Origin: Triops longicaudatus
Taxonomy: Eukaryota > Arthropoda > Branchiopoda > Notostraca > Triopsidae
Reading direction: 5' to 3'
DNA: 64,000 nt
Assembly: GCA_022885665.1 (NCBI GenBank)
Contig: JAGQDJ010000633.1
Coordinates: 682,001-746,000 of the forward strand
Below, piece by piece: positions 9,901 to 22,607 of the stretch. Both the position numbers and the translations under genes were made by a program. The notes beneath the pieces are model-generated. The model made no database searches and was not told the DNA's origin. It worked only from the letters and a program-made list of their open reading frames with translations. Within the stretch, counting starts at the first letter, position 1, and the number at the start of each line of letters is the position of its first letter.

Positions 9901-12900
9901 TTGGCCACCCCTACGACCAGCCTCCGAATATACCCTAATTTCGTGCATTTCTTCTATCCTTCCGTAGCTTGCACGCACACCCTACGCAACGCGGAAACTG
10001 GACTAAATCCATGTTAAAAAGCTTGCGAACTATCGCACCCACTTCACCTTCGTAGCTGGGTATTCAGCATCACTTCAACTTCCTGTCTACAGAAGCTGAC
10101 AACAAACCAGATGTCAGTCATAACCCTGAGGCTTCAAACTGCAATTCCGTGCTGCACGGATAGTGACTAATCTTTCGTACCGTCTATAATAACACTGCGA
10201 AAGTAGATTAATAAATTCACTAATAATTCCCACACGCTGAAATAGGAAGAAATAGCTGCTGCAAGCATTTCCTATTAGGTCTTTCAAGTAACTCTTCTAA
10301 TATAATACAACACCCGTCCACGAGCAGCGTTAAGGGGTTCAACCCCCCTCCTTTCCTACACGATTTGAATACGTGTGCAAAGACCGTTAAAGGAGGAAAC
10401 TCAGAGGGTGGAAAGTCCGAACAATAAATATGCATGAAGAAATAGCGCTGACAAAGTAATTAACTCAAAATGAACTTCTAATGAATCCTACTGATGCAGA
10501 TATAATTTTATGTTTAATATGCTGTTCGGTGCAATCTGTAAATAACTTTATGTTTAAACGGCTCTGTGTTTTCTTTTCAGATGCCCTTTTTGTACGGCAA
10601 GATATCATGAGCAGAAGAGTAGGCACAAGACTACGCTGTTCATGTAAAAAATTAATAATAAAAAATAGTTAAAATAATAATAATTAATAAAAAAGTCAGT
10701 GTCACTTGTTAGAATCCCCAGAAGAAATTTAAGCTGGCACAAAGACGTACATGGTAATAAAAAAAGGCAGAAAAATAAGCCAAGCCAATGGACTATTTCT
10801 CACTCTTTGACTCATAGTCCCCAACTGCGACAAATCAGCCTCGCGAGGTTAAATGAAACCATTCCATATACCGCGATACTATTGCACATTTATTAAGTTA
10901 TAATCTGCTCATGATTGTATCGTCTTATTTTACGTGCGTAACAATAGACGATTTAATGTAGCATACTAGACATGGTTGGAGATCTGTCACGGTACTTTTA
11001 AGTCTGTGCTTACATTCAGTTTGCATATTCACTTATCTCTTCGGTGTAAATTTTGAAAGAATGTGCCAAATCTGTCGAATTGCAGAGAAAGTTGCAAGAT
11101 ACCGGTTTCCAAAATCTGCTTCTTATGTGGATATTCCTCATTATCGTTCGAAAGAAAAGGAAAGTAAGGCCACAGTTAACTACTTGTCTGCGTTCTCTAT
11201 AAAATAAAGAGTTCCACATTTCCAGCATAGTAGACCTTACAATCTCGTCGGCGGCAGCGTCACAAATTGTAATCCTATGGGAAGCAGAATAGTCATCAAT
11301 CACTAACCTATTCGTCGTCTCCTTCTTTGTTCTATGATGGCTTGGAGGCAAACTCAAATAACCTCACCCTTCTAGAATCCTGTACTAGTAGTTTTCTCTC
11401 ATTTGCTGACTCTGAGTACAAAATGCAAATCATTTTAATTCGTAATTAATTATGAAAATTTTAGTTTTTCAACACAATTCCCTGTAGACTGCAGTAAGAA
11501 GGTAATGTTTTTTAACTGAAAATACGTAAATAAATTAAATTATAAATTTGTCGTGCCTTAGACTTCTCTAACTTAACTGCGTGTAATTTTCAAATTGTGC
11601 CGGTTAGGTTTTTTTCCTGAACAAACTTTTTTTTTGTTCAATAAAAGTTAGTATAAATTGTCGTAAATAAGTCGTAAGTTGTCCTATAATGATAAATGCT
11701 CCGAACACGTCAAAGTTTTGGTTAGCCAAAAAGTTTGTTAACCAAACAGTTTCTATTTTCCGCCTTGTGCAAAATTTGGGATTAACTGCCATGATAAATA
11801 CAGTGTAATCATTATGATGTAAGTTTTATTGTGTTAAAGCAGTCACGTTCCTTTTGGCTTTTCTACGGATAACGTATAGAGCCGGATGGAGAATGGAGAA
11901 TTTTCACTGAATATTTGGGTGGATGGGTAATGGAGGACAAGAAGAGGTATGGTCAAGCCTGTGGTCATACCGGGTTCAGACTAACTACGAAATTCCGGGT
12001 ATTACGTAAAAGAGCGTAAGTTCATGGAAAGTTACCGAATAATCGGCATTAAAGAAATTTTTGTTCTTTATATCCAACGTTAGTGTGTGTTCTTTGCTGT
12101 CCTGTATTGAGGCTGAATACACATATAGATTAATCACACACAAAACTGAACTTTTCAAGTATTCTTACCGTTATGCTGTCTAAAACTTGTAACGATAGCA
12201 ACGAAGATTTCAAAACACTCTTATATAATCAAAACGACAAACTAGTTTGCATTTCCTTTGTTTACGGCATTCTGCGTACGGCATTTTGACACCAAATCTG
12301 TTCACAATGCTTTATACAACGAACGTTGCTTGATCGGGGAAAAAATTTTAATAAGAAGAAACCTGTAAATGAACCGACAAAATAATGACGCCATAATTGC
12401 TACAATAAATGGCTAAATCTTACATCTCGTCCTTCCATTACAACATCTCAAACGAGCGATTATTGTGAATAGGTGTTTCACAGAAGCAGGAGTTAAAATG
12501 GGCAGAAATTGTCGCACGTACTAACACGTCAAGGTACTCATATAGACGATTTGGAAGAGAGATTGTTAGCTACGATATAGTTGCAGTTTGTGGCTACTTT
12601 CTGTTAAGTTCCTTTTGAATTTTGTCAGAATGAGGCATCACTCGAGAGTAGGGTAATTTTAGTTTACTGACCACTGGGATCCCCAACTCCTTCCTACTCT
12701 TGTAACATTCTTAGAAAGGATGTTGCGTTGAAAAATCTTAACAAAGAAATCACTACTTGGCTATTATCCGCGCAGGATACTTAAAATTTTCCAGTTGCAT
12801 CAAAAGCCTTTTTCTCACTACAGGAAACCCATGAATAACCACAAGCATCGCCATTTGGCACTACGGGTTGGGGATTTCCATATCAAAGCTTCCTACTCCT

Positions 12901-14590
12901 ACCTAAGTCCGTTGACGTGACACTGAAATTTCTTCCGCGTATGCCGCAATATTTTTTTGACCACAGCTATCCCTTTATATCGCAACACCGGCATAAAAAT
13001 TAACAACGAAGCCCTCCGAAAGGTTAAATAACCCTTTCCGCTATTATCCCAATACGAAAAAGCTCCACTACAAGAATGACACTGAAAATAATAACCATTC
13101 GGCTGTTTACTTAAAAAAAACTTTGCCGTGTTGGTATTCCGTTTCAGTAGTACTTAAAGAATAGCTAGTGCAAAAGGGAAATAAGTTTCAATGCCAAAAC
13201 TCCATGCCTCAGGCATCGAATCAAAGGACAACGCCTAAAAGATCCAACGTTGACAGCACAAAAAAATGAATCAATCGCAAACAGTTTGTAAGAATCCGGG
13301 TAACACCTATTCTTATGTAAATTTACTTTTCCTACTCAAAGAATAGCTTAACCGATAATTAGGGATGCGCAAATAAGGGAAAAAATCGGCCAACAAATTA
13401 CGTCGCCTAGCGGCGAAATACTATTTTTGTGATTCGTTGGGCCAATAACCTTCACGTTGGAAAGTGTAACAAAACACCCAAGCTCCCACTAACTACAAAA
13501 GGCTGTGCCAGCTACCTTCATCACCGCGTTTATAACCACGGCCTTGATTTGTCCCCCGAATAATTTAAGTATACACTAATAAGCAATGATGCCATGTTGA
13601 TTGTAAGGCCTTAAGTATAAAAAAGCACGCTAGAAAATATTTGGCCGCTTAGGTTCTTTTTTAAGGAAAAATCAAATCACCAACTATTTCTGTTTTGAGG
13701 TCAATATGAAATACCTATGAAAAGGGCGTTTTTCTTCATTGATTGGACCCTATTAGGAAGGTCAATTTGTTCGATATTTCCACGGTCATGTTGGTGTCTT
13801 ACTAACATACTCTTTTTGCTTCGTATTCAAAACTTCGAAAACGTGTACTGTTTAAAAATAGACCAATTGGAAAAAAGGGACCTGGTGATCTTCCGGTTTT
13901 ACAACTACTTCCAGTTACACTGTTTCAGGAAGCCGAAGGGCGCTACGAACCTCTTGCGCCGTAAAATTCTCAGGAAACCTTTCTTAGCGATAACTCGTTA
14001 CCCAAGATCTTACGGAATACTGCTTACCCAGCTTTCAAGGTCAGACTTCACCCCTGATGTGTAAAAAACTGTTCCTGCAATACTGCAGAAGAAAAACTAT
14101 GCAGAAGAAATTCATTAGCATCTTTCGATTAATATCCCTTTTCTGCAACGGGGATTCACGAGAGTCCGCGGGTGTTTCTCAGTCGTCAATGCAAATATTT
14201 GTAAGACTGCCTGTGGCAGAAAACCCGGTAAAATGTTCGCGTATCGTGGTGTAATCACTGTGAGCGTATGACAAAGTTCGTAGAAAACTCCCAGAAAATT
14301 CGTACGCACTAAGAATACTGTACAAAGACCAATTAGCTGTCTATAAAGACGAATGATCCAGAGGAAAAGTTAACAAAAAAAAAGGAAAAGACAAAAAGAA
14401 AAAGTGGGTAGCGTGAGTTTTTTTGTCGAGTACCCAAAGGGCGGTACGTAGTTCGAAAACTGATCAAGCGGTCCGTAGCGCGCCGAAGTAACAGCGAAAA
14501 AGCCCGGTCGGTCCAAGTTGCGCTCGTAAGAACTTCCCTGCGCGAGAGAAGGTTGTCCCTTCCATTCCCGGAGACTACTCCCACCCCTCA
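6916..14590. other. About 7.7 kb with no recognised gene
   Basis: AT-rich sequence with only short frames and no family motifs. A short run of C lies at about 7047. The segment 8750-8830 contains CCCGTTATATTGAACG and may be a worn copy of the pogo-like repeat found elsewhere in the window. On the minus strand at 9329-9720 a GTAAGT donor, a TTTCAG acceptor and an AATAAA just past a stop codon are present, but the frames do not join; see rejected items. Confidence 0.5.
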
Positions 14591-14604
14591 CGCGTAAGGG
14601 CCAC

Positions 14605-14640
14605 TATAAAACTCAATCGTCTGGCCTCTACAACTTCAAA
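14605..14640 (+). promoter_or_regulatory. Tdc core promoter (TATAAA)
   Basis: TATAAA at 14605-14610 follows a comparatively GC-rich block (about 14410-14600). An initiator-like TTCA lies about 30 bp downstream at 14635-14638. This places transcription start roughly 425 bp ahead of the Tdc ATG. The role is inferred from spacing and from the gene that follows. Confidence 0.55.
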
Positions 14641-14858
14641 CTTGTACATCACTTCCAACAGGAACAGTTGAAGGCTCTGAGCTGGGTTTACTGGTACACT
14701 CTTACTAGAACATCACTTGGAGCGCGATTTTTACCCCTCGCAAACAAGTCTACAAATTAATTGCCACCAACAACATCTTCCCGGTGCAATCCAAAGTTCC
14801 AAAGCGTTATCGTGATAAGTGTATTGCCCCTTTCCTTCCAGTAATCTAAGTTAACCAG

Positions 14859-15040
14859 GTAAACATTTTTTACATATTTACTCACAATAGCATTCCGTTG
14901 CATCGCTCCAATTGTCCGTGAGACATATTGAGGTGTATTATTGAGACGCCAAGAATGTCGGGGGTGGACGGGGTATATTACGCGTTCTTACAATAGTTGA
15001 CGCGACTTTTAATCCATCTCCTGTGGAATTTCTTATGTAG
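14859..15040 (+). other. Likely Tdc 5' UTR intron
   Basis: A donor AACCAG|GTAAAC and an acceptor TTATGTAG|TACCCC bracket 182 bp just upstream of the ATG at 15061. Splicing would leave a short leader directly before the start codon. Confidence 0.4.
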
Positions 15041-15060
15041 TACCCCCAAACTTCTTCATT

Positions 15061-18000
15061 ATGGACGGTAAGGAGTTTCGCCAACGTGGTCGTGAAATGG
15101 TGGATTACATCGCTGAGTATATGGAAACCGTCTCGGAACGGCGCGTGACCCCTAATGTGGAACCCGGTTATCTGAAGGATCTCATTCCTGCCGAGGCGCC
15201 CAGCAAAGGCGAAAATTGGGAAGAAATTATGCAGGATGTCGAATCGAAAATTATGCCTGGAGTAAGTGCTTCCTTTTTGTCCTACCTTATACTACTAAAT
15301 TTGTAAAAATATTTACTGAAAAAAAAAATATTTACCGAAAGAAAAAATATTTACTGAAAAAAAAATATTTACCGAAAGAAAAAATATTTATTGAACAAAA
15401 AATATATACTGAATTTAAAAATTAATAACTAAAAAAGACTTTTTAAAACAAAAATGTTCGCTAGTTTAGTTATCACAGCAATATTCCTATCACAGGTGAC
15501 ACACTGGCAGCATTCCCGTTTCCATGCTTATTTTCCCTCCGGAAATTCTTTCCCATCGATCTTGGGTGATATGTTGTCTGACGGTATTGGCTGTATCGGC
15601 TTTTCATGGGTAAGTACGACTTCACTTTCCAGCAACACTGGCGTAGTTAATTGTAGCTTTAAAAAGATCCAAATGCTAGTACCCTTCGGCGGAGTCCTCA
15701 CAAAAGCACACAATTTCCAAAACGTAAAAAGAAATCTGTTTATATCAGTGCCATATCGGCCTGTTCCCTAAGAATGGGTGACTCGGTAAATTTCCCTCAG
15801 ACTTACTCAATACTGGACAATAAAAAATACCCCTTTCATTTACAAGAGGAAAGCAAACGAAACTTTCTCATTGCCCTATATTCTCAAACTACAAGGCAAT
15901 ATGCCTCTCACTTGCAGTATTGTACGCAGCTTTACTCAACTTCACGGATACGCAATAATGACCAAGGTCTTGGTAAAGCAATGATCTGCTTCCAATATAA
16001 GACTATTCTAGTTTTCTAAGGCAAGGCATTTTCGAAACCTGAAGGTCATACCACTCTCGTTTTTTACAAAGTTGAGCTCTATAAAGCATCAGCGGACACG
16101 CCGAGAGGTAGTTGTTACCCTTTTAACGTGAGTTTGTTTCCCAAGGCCGGCCGGAAGGAACGAGGAAGCAAAAGCTTCTTTCACGTGGCCCCAATGTCTC
16201 GTTCAAACCTTCTAGAAGATCTCGTGTGGAGCAATCTTGCGACTCGGTCAAGGTCTTCCACTTGCTCTAATACACTCTTACTCTCAACCAAACCAGTTCC
16301 TACACCTCCACTACCGCGTTCCTAGCATGGGTCCCCCAATTTGCCCAACGCTTAGGGAAAAAAAACTAGTTTAAGCCCCCGAAACTAGGAAATAACTTCA
16401 AGGCTAAACAGGTGACTCAATCTTAGGTTCCTAGATATAGTTAACATAGTCACAAAACAGTTTGTCTAGCAAGAACTTCGAAAACTAAGACACGATCGCT
16501 TCTTTAATAGCTCTTCTTGCCTTCAACTTCCTACATTAGTTGTCAGACCACTATATGCAAATAAGTCTATAACACTAACGCATAATTGTACGCTGACTTC
16601 CCGTTGCAGTTTGTGAAGAAAAATAAGTTAGTTACAAACACTTTAAATCTACTTTTGTCTCCTACACAAACTTTTCATGAACTGGTTCAAGCTGTAACCA
16701 CAGAAGGTATCCAAGATTCTTTTCTTAACTGGCAAATCGACAACTCACGCGTAGCCGAAAATCATTCAATAGGAGCATGCGGCAAGATCTCAACAGGTGT
16801 TCACGCATGACGTGTTCCATCGTCACTCTAACAAAGCTAGAAATCGAAAGTGAAATGAAAGTTCTGAGCAGAAACCGGGACAGGCTGGAATTAGATACAA
16901 CGAAAAAGGGGCAACAAATGACTATTATTATTTGATTTTTCTCACAGGCGGCTAGCCCAGCTTGCACCGAATTGGAAACGATTGTCTTGGACTGGCTCGG
17001 CAAAATGATTGGTTTGCCCCAAGATTTCTTGACCTACAGCGAAAACAGCAAAGGCGGCGGTGTTATGCAGGTAAATTAAACGCACAATCTCTCATTGCAG
17101 ACCATTACCTCACATTTTTTTTTCTATGAACTAGTCGTCTGCCAGTGAATGTGTGTTGGTGGCTTTGTTAGCTGCTCGTGCTCAGATGATTAAAAAGTTG
17201 AAGACCGTGCACCCTTTCGTGGAAGAGGGTGTCTTGTTGTCCAAGCTGATCGCCTACTGCTCGAAAGAAGCTCACTCTTGCGCAGAGAAAGCTGCAATGA
17301 TCGGTTTCACCAAATTGCGCATTTTGGACCCTGACGATAAGCTCAGTTTGCGTGGCGCTACCTTAGCTCAGGCCATGGAGGAAGACAGAGCCATGGGACT
17401 TGTCCCTTACTTCGTGTCGGCTACTCTAGGCACGACCTCTTGTTGCTCGTTTGACAACTTGGCTGAAATCGGCCCCATCTGCCAAGAAGCCGGTGTCTGG
17501 CTTCACGTGGATGCCGCTTACGCTGGCAACTCCTTCATCTGCCCTGAGCTCAAGTACCTGATGAAGGGAATTGAATACGCCATGTCTTTCAACACGAACC
17601 CCAACAAATGGCTCCTCACCAACTTCGACTGTTCCTGCATGTGGGTCCGTGACCGTTATAAGCTTACCCAAGCCATGATTGTGGATCCTCTATATCTCCA
17701 ACATACCCACAGTGAAAAATCCATTGATTACAGAGTAAGTTTAGAACGTTTTTCTCCTCTTGAAATCCACATAAGAAAAACTTCTAGAATCTTCAAGAAT
17801 CCTGTAAAGAAAATGTGAAAATACTCGCCTTTTTGCCATTAATGCCTGCACGATTTACATGTTTTTCGAACAATCTGAACTCAAGCACAGTCAGAATTGA
17901 AGAATACGAACATCTGCTTAAATTTTCAGTGAATCTAATAGAGATGTTTCGCAATATTTTTTAGCACTGGGGCATTCCCTTGAGTCGTCGTTTCCGCGCT

Positions 18001-20738
18001 TTGAAATTGTGGTTCGTCATCAGAAACTTCGGTATCGAAGGCCTTCAACGTTACATTCGTGAGCACTGCCGCCTGGCTAAACGCTTCGAAGCTTTGGTCC
18101 TTCAAGACGAGCGCTTTGAAGTGGCGAACCAGGTCAAGCTCGGCCTTGTCTGCTTTCGCTTGAAGGAGTCTAACGAAATTAATAAGCAACTTTTGACCAA
18201 CATCAACGCTTCAGGGAAACTTCACATGGTACCGGCCTCGGTACATGGCAAGTACGTCATCCGCTTCTGCGTCTGTGCTCAAGACGCCAAGGACGAAGAT
18301 ATCGGTAAGACACAACGCACTTTCCCTTACCTCTCTTTATACCTTAGCAATTAAAAAGACAAAGAAACTTGGGGAGGATGGTACATTTTGCATGGTCATA
18401 AAACAATACTTTCACAGTTTACACTAAGCGTGCTTGCTCTCACCTGAAACGGGAGGATACTCACTATTTTGGAACATTTCTAGATTACGCTTGGGAAGTT
18501 ATCACAGACTTTGCGGCCGAATTGCTGGAGAGCAAGGCTATCAAGGAAAAGAGTGGCGCTGTTATCACCGACGAAGAGGTAAACAAGCGTGGGGCCTTAG
18601 AAATGGCTGAATTGATGGAACTCATGGAGCGCGCTCTGCCTTCCCCCCGTTCCCCAAGTACCGACGCGTACGACAGTAACGACGAAGTACCCGCTAACCC
18701 AAGTCCGAAGCCCAAAACCAAGCTCAGCAAGAAGCTCAGCAAGCGTCAGTTCAGTTTTACGGAAACGATCGAATTTGTCAGCGTGGCAAATAACAAAGAG
18801 GAAATCATGAATCCTTAAAATTCTCCTAAGGAGCATTTTTAAAGCTTTTACATACATTCCTATTTCCTACACTTACGCAGTGATAGCCTTTTAGTTGGGC
18901 TAAGACTAAGAAGGGAGCTTTTTTATAATGGGATAAAAATAAGCAGAAAAATCCCTTAGATTCAAAAGTATTTTTATGCAAGAAATTTTTGTGTATGTTT
19001 TCTATATTCAAGTTATTGGGTTTGAGTTTATTTTTTTCTGAATTATGCGGGCTTAAACGTTTTTATATTTGTCAATGCCTTTAATTCCGAGCAAGTTTTA
19101 AAACTTTGCCCCTTGAATGCATTATATAGAATACTGCCGTTCTCCACTGATTTACTTTTGCTGTCGTCACCTTGAGTCTTTTGCGATGTTTTATTTTTTT
19201 CCGTTTCCTGCATATTTTGGGCATGTATCATACTGTGTTGGCATGACGTAAAGTGTTTTAAGTTATTATGTGGAATTGGCCGGAATATTTTGGTTCTTGT
19301 AAAAAATAGGTATTTTGTCAAAAAGGGCTATTAAATTTTATTACAAAAAATCCTTTTTTCTTATTTACCCTGAATGATACCCCCTTCCTTTTTATTTCAA
19401 ATCACAAAAACTTAACACAAATACTCTTACGGCAAAAAAAGAAGGCTTGTCCGTTTATGATCGTAATAAGAATCACTGCTTGTTGAAGCATGTTATTATG
19501 TCACAAAGAAAGAAAAGATGTACAAGTATCTCCGTTTCAAAAACGACGCTAAAAGCGATCAAAAGAAAGACACTGCATCCAGAAACTGGTAACATAACAG
19601 AGTATTCTTCAAAAGTAAAGAAACAATGGCACGAAAATAGGTATTTTCTGGGTGCCTTACAAGCCATACTTTAAAGCATTCTCCGCAATTAGCCAGAATG
19701 TATGAAACCTTTTCTACGAAATCGTCCTTTTTTCACTGATGTTAGATGCCACAAAGAACCAGCTTTGTTAATTATAGATGACCTACATAATTAAAGAACC
19801 TTGAAAAGTAGTCTTAATTTTACACTTTTCAGTCAACAGGAATTTCAAGGCATTTTGTCATTTTTCTGTATACCACCAGCCCACAAACCCTGCAACACTG
19901 CCCATTTCGGTCACAAGCATAGGCGTTTACTGGGGATTCAATACTAGCACGTCAGCTACGTTTTTTCCCCTTTTTTTTAGGAAAGAATTTGGCTAAACAC
20001 ACACTAAACGTGTATTTCTCTCCTTCAACATTTTTGCTTTTCCAACAGGATGCCGGCATTCCCAAACCCGAGAGCATCGAAAAAGCAGAGGCGGACGACC
20101 TTCGGCGTAAACGATTACGAGAACAGACTCTGGCTAACAAACGCTCTTATTTCGTCCGAATGGTGAGCGATACTAATATGTACAATCCGAAAATTGCCCC
20201 CCAGCCTAGCCAAGACGAAGCAATAAGCAACAGCCGCCCACTGTTAACCAGGCAACCATCCCTACAGTAAGTTTTCGTACATATTTAGCGTGGTTTGCTA
20301 TAGTAGTTCCGGTCTGGCTCATGAATTGCCCTGGCAATTTGGATGAAAATTTGAGTGAAACTATGGATACCTAAAAGTTTTAGAGAAATCGATGCCTTGG
20401 CAAAGAGCGCATTTTTTTCCCAATATAATCTAGCCAGCAGCCTTTTAAGCTTTAAAAAAGAAGTAAACACGTCGACGATTTTTTCCACAGGTCTTCGTGG
20501 GTGGTAGGGCCACTGGGCGCGCTATTGCAAAACGTATTTGAAGAAGCAGCGATGACTTTGAGGTAAATATGTATTTTCTTATCCAATAAAAACTCCTAAT
20601 AGGGGATATATAAAATTTTTCAACACACAAGCAATTCTCCATTTTATTCGCAATTTTAGATTCAGAAACTGGGATACCACCTTGACTTTACCCTCGATCA
20701 AATCAAGGAATACGTCCCCTACACACTCTCAGAACTAA
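15061..20738 (+). CDS. Tdc: Tyrosine decarboxylase (Tdc), PLP-dependent, makes tyramine
   Basis: Exons: 15061-15261, 15496-15609, 16948-17070, 17135-17734, 17965-18304, 18484-18578, 20049-20266, 20491-20562, 20660-20738. All phases agree, giving 614 codons (613 aa), close to insect Tdc proteins. A group II decarboxylase fold is seen throughout: ERRVTPNVEPGYL, HWQHSRFHAYFPSGNSFPSI, WAASPACTELETIVLDWLG, SKEAHSC (His193), HVDAAYAGN (Asp272, binds the PLP ring nitrogen) and NTNPNKWLL (Lys304, forms the PLP Schiff base). HWGIPLSRRFR and GLVCFRLK follow, then the Tdc-type tail motif KRSYFVRMVSD. The sequence agrees with Tdc better than with DOPA or histidine decarboxylase. It converts tyrosine to tyramine, the octopamine precursor, in the cytosol of aminergic neurons and other tissues. 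An alternative 3' end is possible (separate entry). Its last exon abuts the convergent aldo-keto reductase. Confidence 0.93.
15305..15420. repeat. About 19-bp tandem repeat in Tdc intron 1
   Basis: Six imperfect copies of an AT-rich unit, core ATATTTAC(C/T)GAAA, recur every 18-19 bp at 15309, 15328, 15347, 15365, 15384 and 15402. A minisatellite within the 234-bp first coding intron. Confidence 0.8.
18579..18818 (+). CDS. Tdc: Alternative Tdc C-terminus by donor read-through
   Basis: The exon 6 donor (GAAGAG|GTAAAC at 18579) may be skipped. If so, the frame stays open for 79 more codons to a TAA at 18816-18818 and a 570-aa protein results. The extra segment begins VNKRGALEMAELMELMERAL, then has a Ser/Pro patch (PSPRSPSTD), a Lys-rich patch and FSFTETIEF near the end. 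Its composition looks like real coding sequence rather than intron. The usual tail with FVRMVSD would be lost in this form. ATTAAA at 19330-19335 could serve as its polyadenylation signal. Whether it is used cannot be told from DNA. Confidence 0.5.
   Translation, partial: VNKRGALEMAELMELMERALPSPRSPSTDAYDSNDEVPANPSPKPKTKLSKKLSKRQFSFTETIEFVSVANNKEEIMNP
20643..20648 (-). terminator. Aldo-keto reductase polyadenylation signal inside the Tdc 3' region
   Basis: AATAAA on the minus strand about 118 nt past the reductase stop codon. It lies in Tdc intron 8, just upstream of the last Tdc exon (20660-20738), so the reductase transcript would be antisense to that whole exon. Confidence 0.55.
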
Positions 20739-20765
20739 TGCGAAAGCTTGGTGTAGATCGGCAAA

Positions 20766-22607
20766 CTAAACGACAACTTCAGGATTCCAGGCATATTTCG
20801 TTCTCGTGGGCAAAGAGTTTAAGAGAGTGATATCCTGTTCACTCAAGTGAAAGTCCAGTTGGATATTGTCGCGAATGTGTCCCGGATGGCAGGATTTCGG
20901 CAGGACACTCATATTTTGCTGCAATGCCCACCTGAGAAGGACTTGTGCTGGAGTGCGTTGCAAGGACTGGGAAATATCTTGTACGGTGACTTCATTGAGA
21001 AGCTTGTTGTCTGTCAGTTGTTTAGTTGTGGTTCCTAGCGATGAATATGCTTGTACATGAATACCAGCTTTCTCGCAAAAATTTCGCAGCTCTTTTTGCG
21101 GAAAATGAGGATGGCATTCAACCTTTGGCAACAGAGAATGTAAACAATCAAGCCATTACTTTGCTTGCCTCATTACTGTACTTGGTATTTCTGTTTTTAC
21201 TTGATTAACTTGGGGAACTACTGTTGACGTGTCCAGCAATTCAGTGAGGTGCTGGATGGTATAGTTTGACACGCCTATTGCTTTTAAAACGCCTTGTTTG
21301 TAAAGGTGCTCTAAGGCAAGCCAACTTTCTTTTCTTGCTGCGACATTACGAGTATCTTGAGGCTGCATTCCTGAACATCCTGGCCAATGGATCAGGTACA
21401 AGTCCAAGTAATCGGTTTGCAAAGAACGGAGCGATTCTTGAACAGATTGAAGGCATGATTCGTAGCCTTGGTCACGTGGAGCTGGATTTCGCCGAATATT
21501 GAACAGCAATGGTTATAACGGTATCCTCATGGAGTTTGCACTTTTTTTAAAGACACTTACATAATTTTGATGTGATAAAAAGGTCTTCGCGTTTTAAGCT
21601 ATATTTCCCGAGTAGACTAGGCAGAGCTGCTCCTATATCATCCTCATTTCTATAGATCCTGGCGGTGTCTAACAGTCATAGCATTTGATATACATCACAA
21701 GGCTTCTCTCAGGTGTCTTACATTCAACCCTTTTATCCGGCCACACTTTAACTGTCTTTTACACTAAGAATTTTTCAAAGATTTTTATTTTAAATTTGAG
21801 TGCTTTAGAAAGAAACATTGTGCAGAGTTCTTGAAGTAGCAAGTAAGTCAAGCGAAAGCTGAAGTTGAGTAATAGCACCTCAAATCATACAGTAGAACAC
21901 CGATTTCGTCTCCCTGCCGACACCTAGGGCCGTTGAAAAGTCACAGAGTTGATAAAATTGGTAGACATCTTTAATATAGTGTAAAGAAAATGCTAGGAAA
22001 CTGGACTACGGCGTGCTGGCAGATAACAATAAAAGATTGTTTTCTGGCTGCGAAAATGGCACTTTGTCTAATTGTAACGAGACCACCTACACGAGAACCT
22101 CGTAATGCTCGTCAATAAAAGACGGATTCTGGACTCAAATAAACGTTAAAATGACAATAACAAAAACGAACAAGCAAATAAGATAAGGCATCGGTAGCCA
22201 AAAGTTAGATTACAGCGTTCCCAATACATCAGGATTGAGATTTCTACTGTACTTTTACGAACTCATAATTTTATTTTTCAGACAGTATATGATTTTGATC
22301 TAACGTATAAGTATTCTTTAGACCACCCAACTGTTCGTTTGCCAGACATAAAGACCACACAAGCACATACCGGATAAGAGGGCTTTGAATGTACAGTGAG
22401 AGATTCTCCTACCTATGCATTTGTAGCCTGCACCTAATGCAGTGTCCAGGCACGAATAAATCAGATCTCGACCACGTATGCGATAAGTGCCAACTACGTT
22501 ATTTGCAAATGAATCGAACTGCATAACGGAATTAATACCATACAAAATATGTGAAACTTACAGCCTACTGCAGGAAGGGCAACTCCGTTATTCAGTACAA
22601 ACGACAT
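20766..22607 (-). CDS. Aldo-keto reductase (AKR family)
   Basis: Exons (minus): 22607-22562, 22493-22413, 21668-21561, 21481-21201, 21122-20766. Phases are 1,1,1,0 and the sum is 291 codons (290 aa), normal for a monomeric AKR. The ATG begins MSFVLNNGVALPAVG, a standard AKR start. The catalytic tetrad is complete: Asp43 in IDTARIY, Tyr48, Lys77 in LFITSKL, His110 in LYLIHWPG. Later motifs are KAIGVSNYTIQHL, NQVECHPHF, VQAYSSLG, LRWALQQNMSVLPKS and NIQLDFHLSEQD, as expected for NADPH binding at the C-terminal side. It reduces carbonyls with NADPH in the cytosol; substrate cannot be read from sequence. It ends 27 bp from the stop of the convergent Tdc gene and shares a divergent promoter region with SSR3. 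Confidence 0.92.
21890..22250. mobile_element. Possible MITE in reductase intron 2
   Basis: The intron sequence is bounded by TA + CAGTAGAA on the left (21888-21897) and TTCTACTG + TA on the right (22243-22252). These are 8-bp inverted ends with a TA duplication, like pogo/Tigger-type elements whose ends begin CAGTAGAA. The interior (361 bp total) has no ORF of note. The inverted ends are short, so chance cannot be excluded. Confidence 0.35.

Noticed and set aside
13717..14064. Plus-strand 115-codon frame upstream of the Tdc promoter
   Set aside because: Composition typical of random AT-rich DNA (many Phe/Leu/Ile/Arg), no motif and no neighbouring exons.
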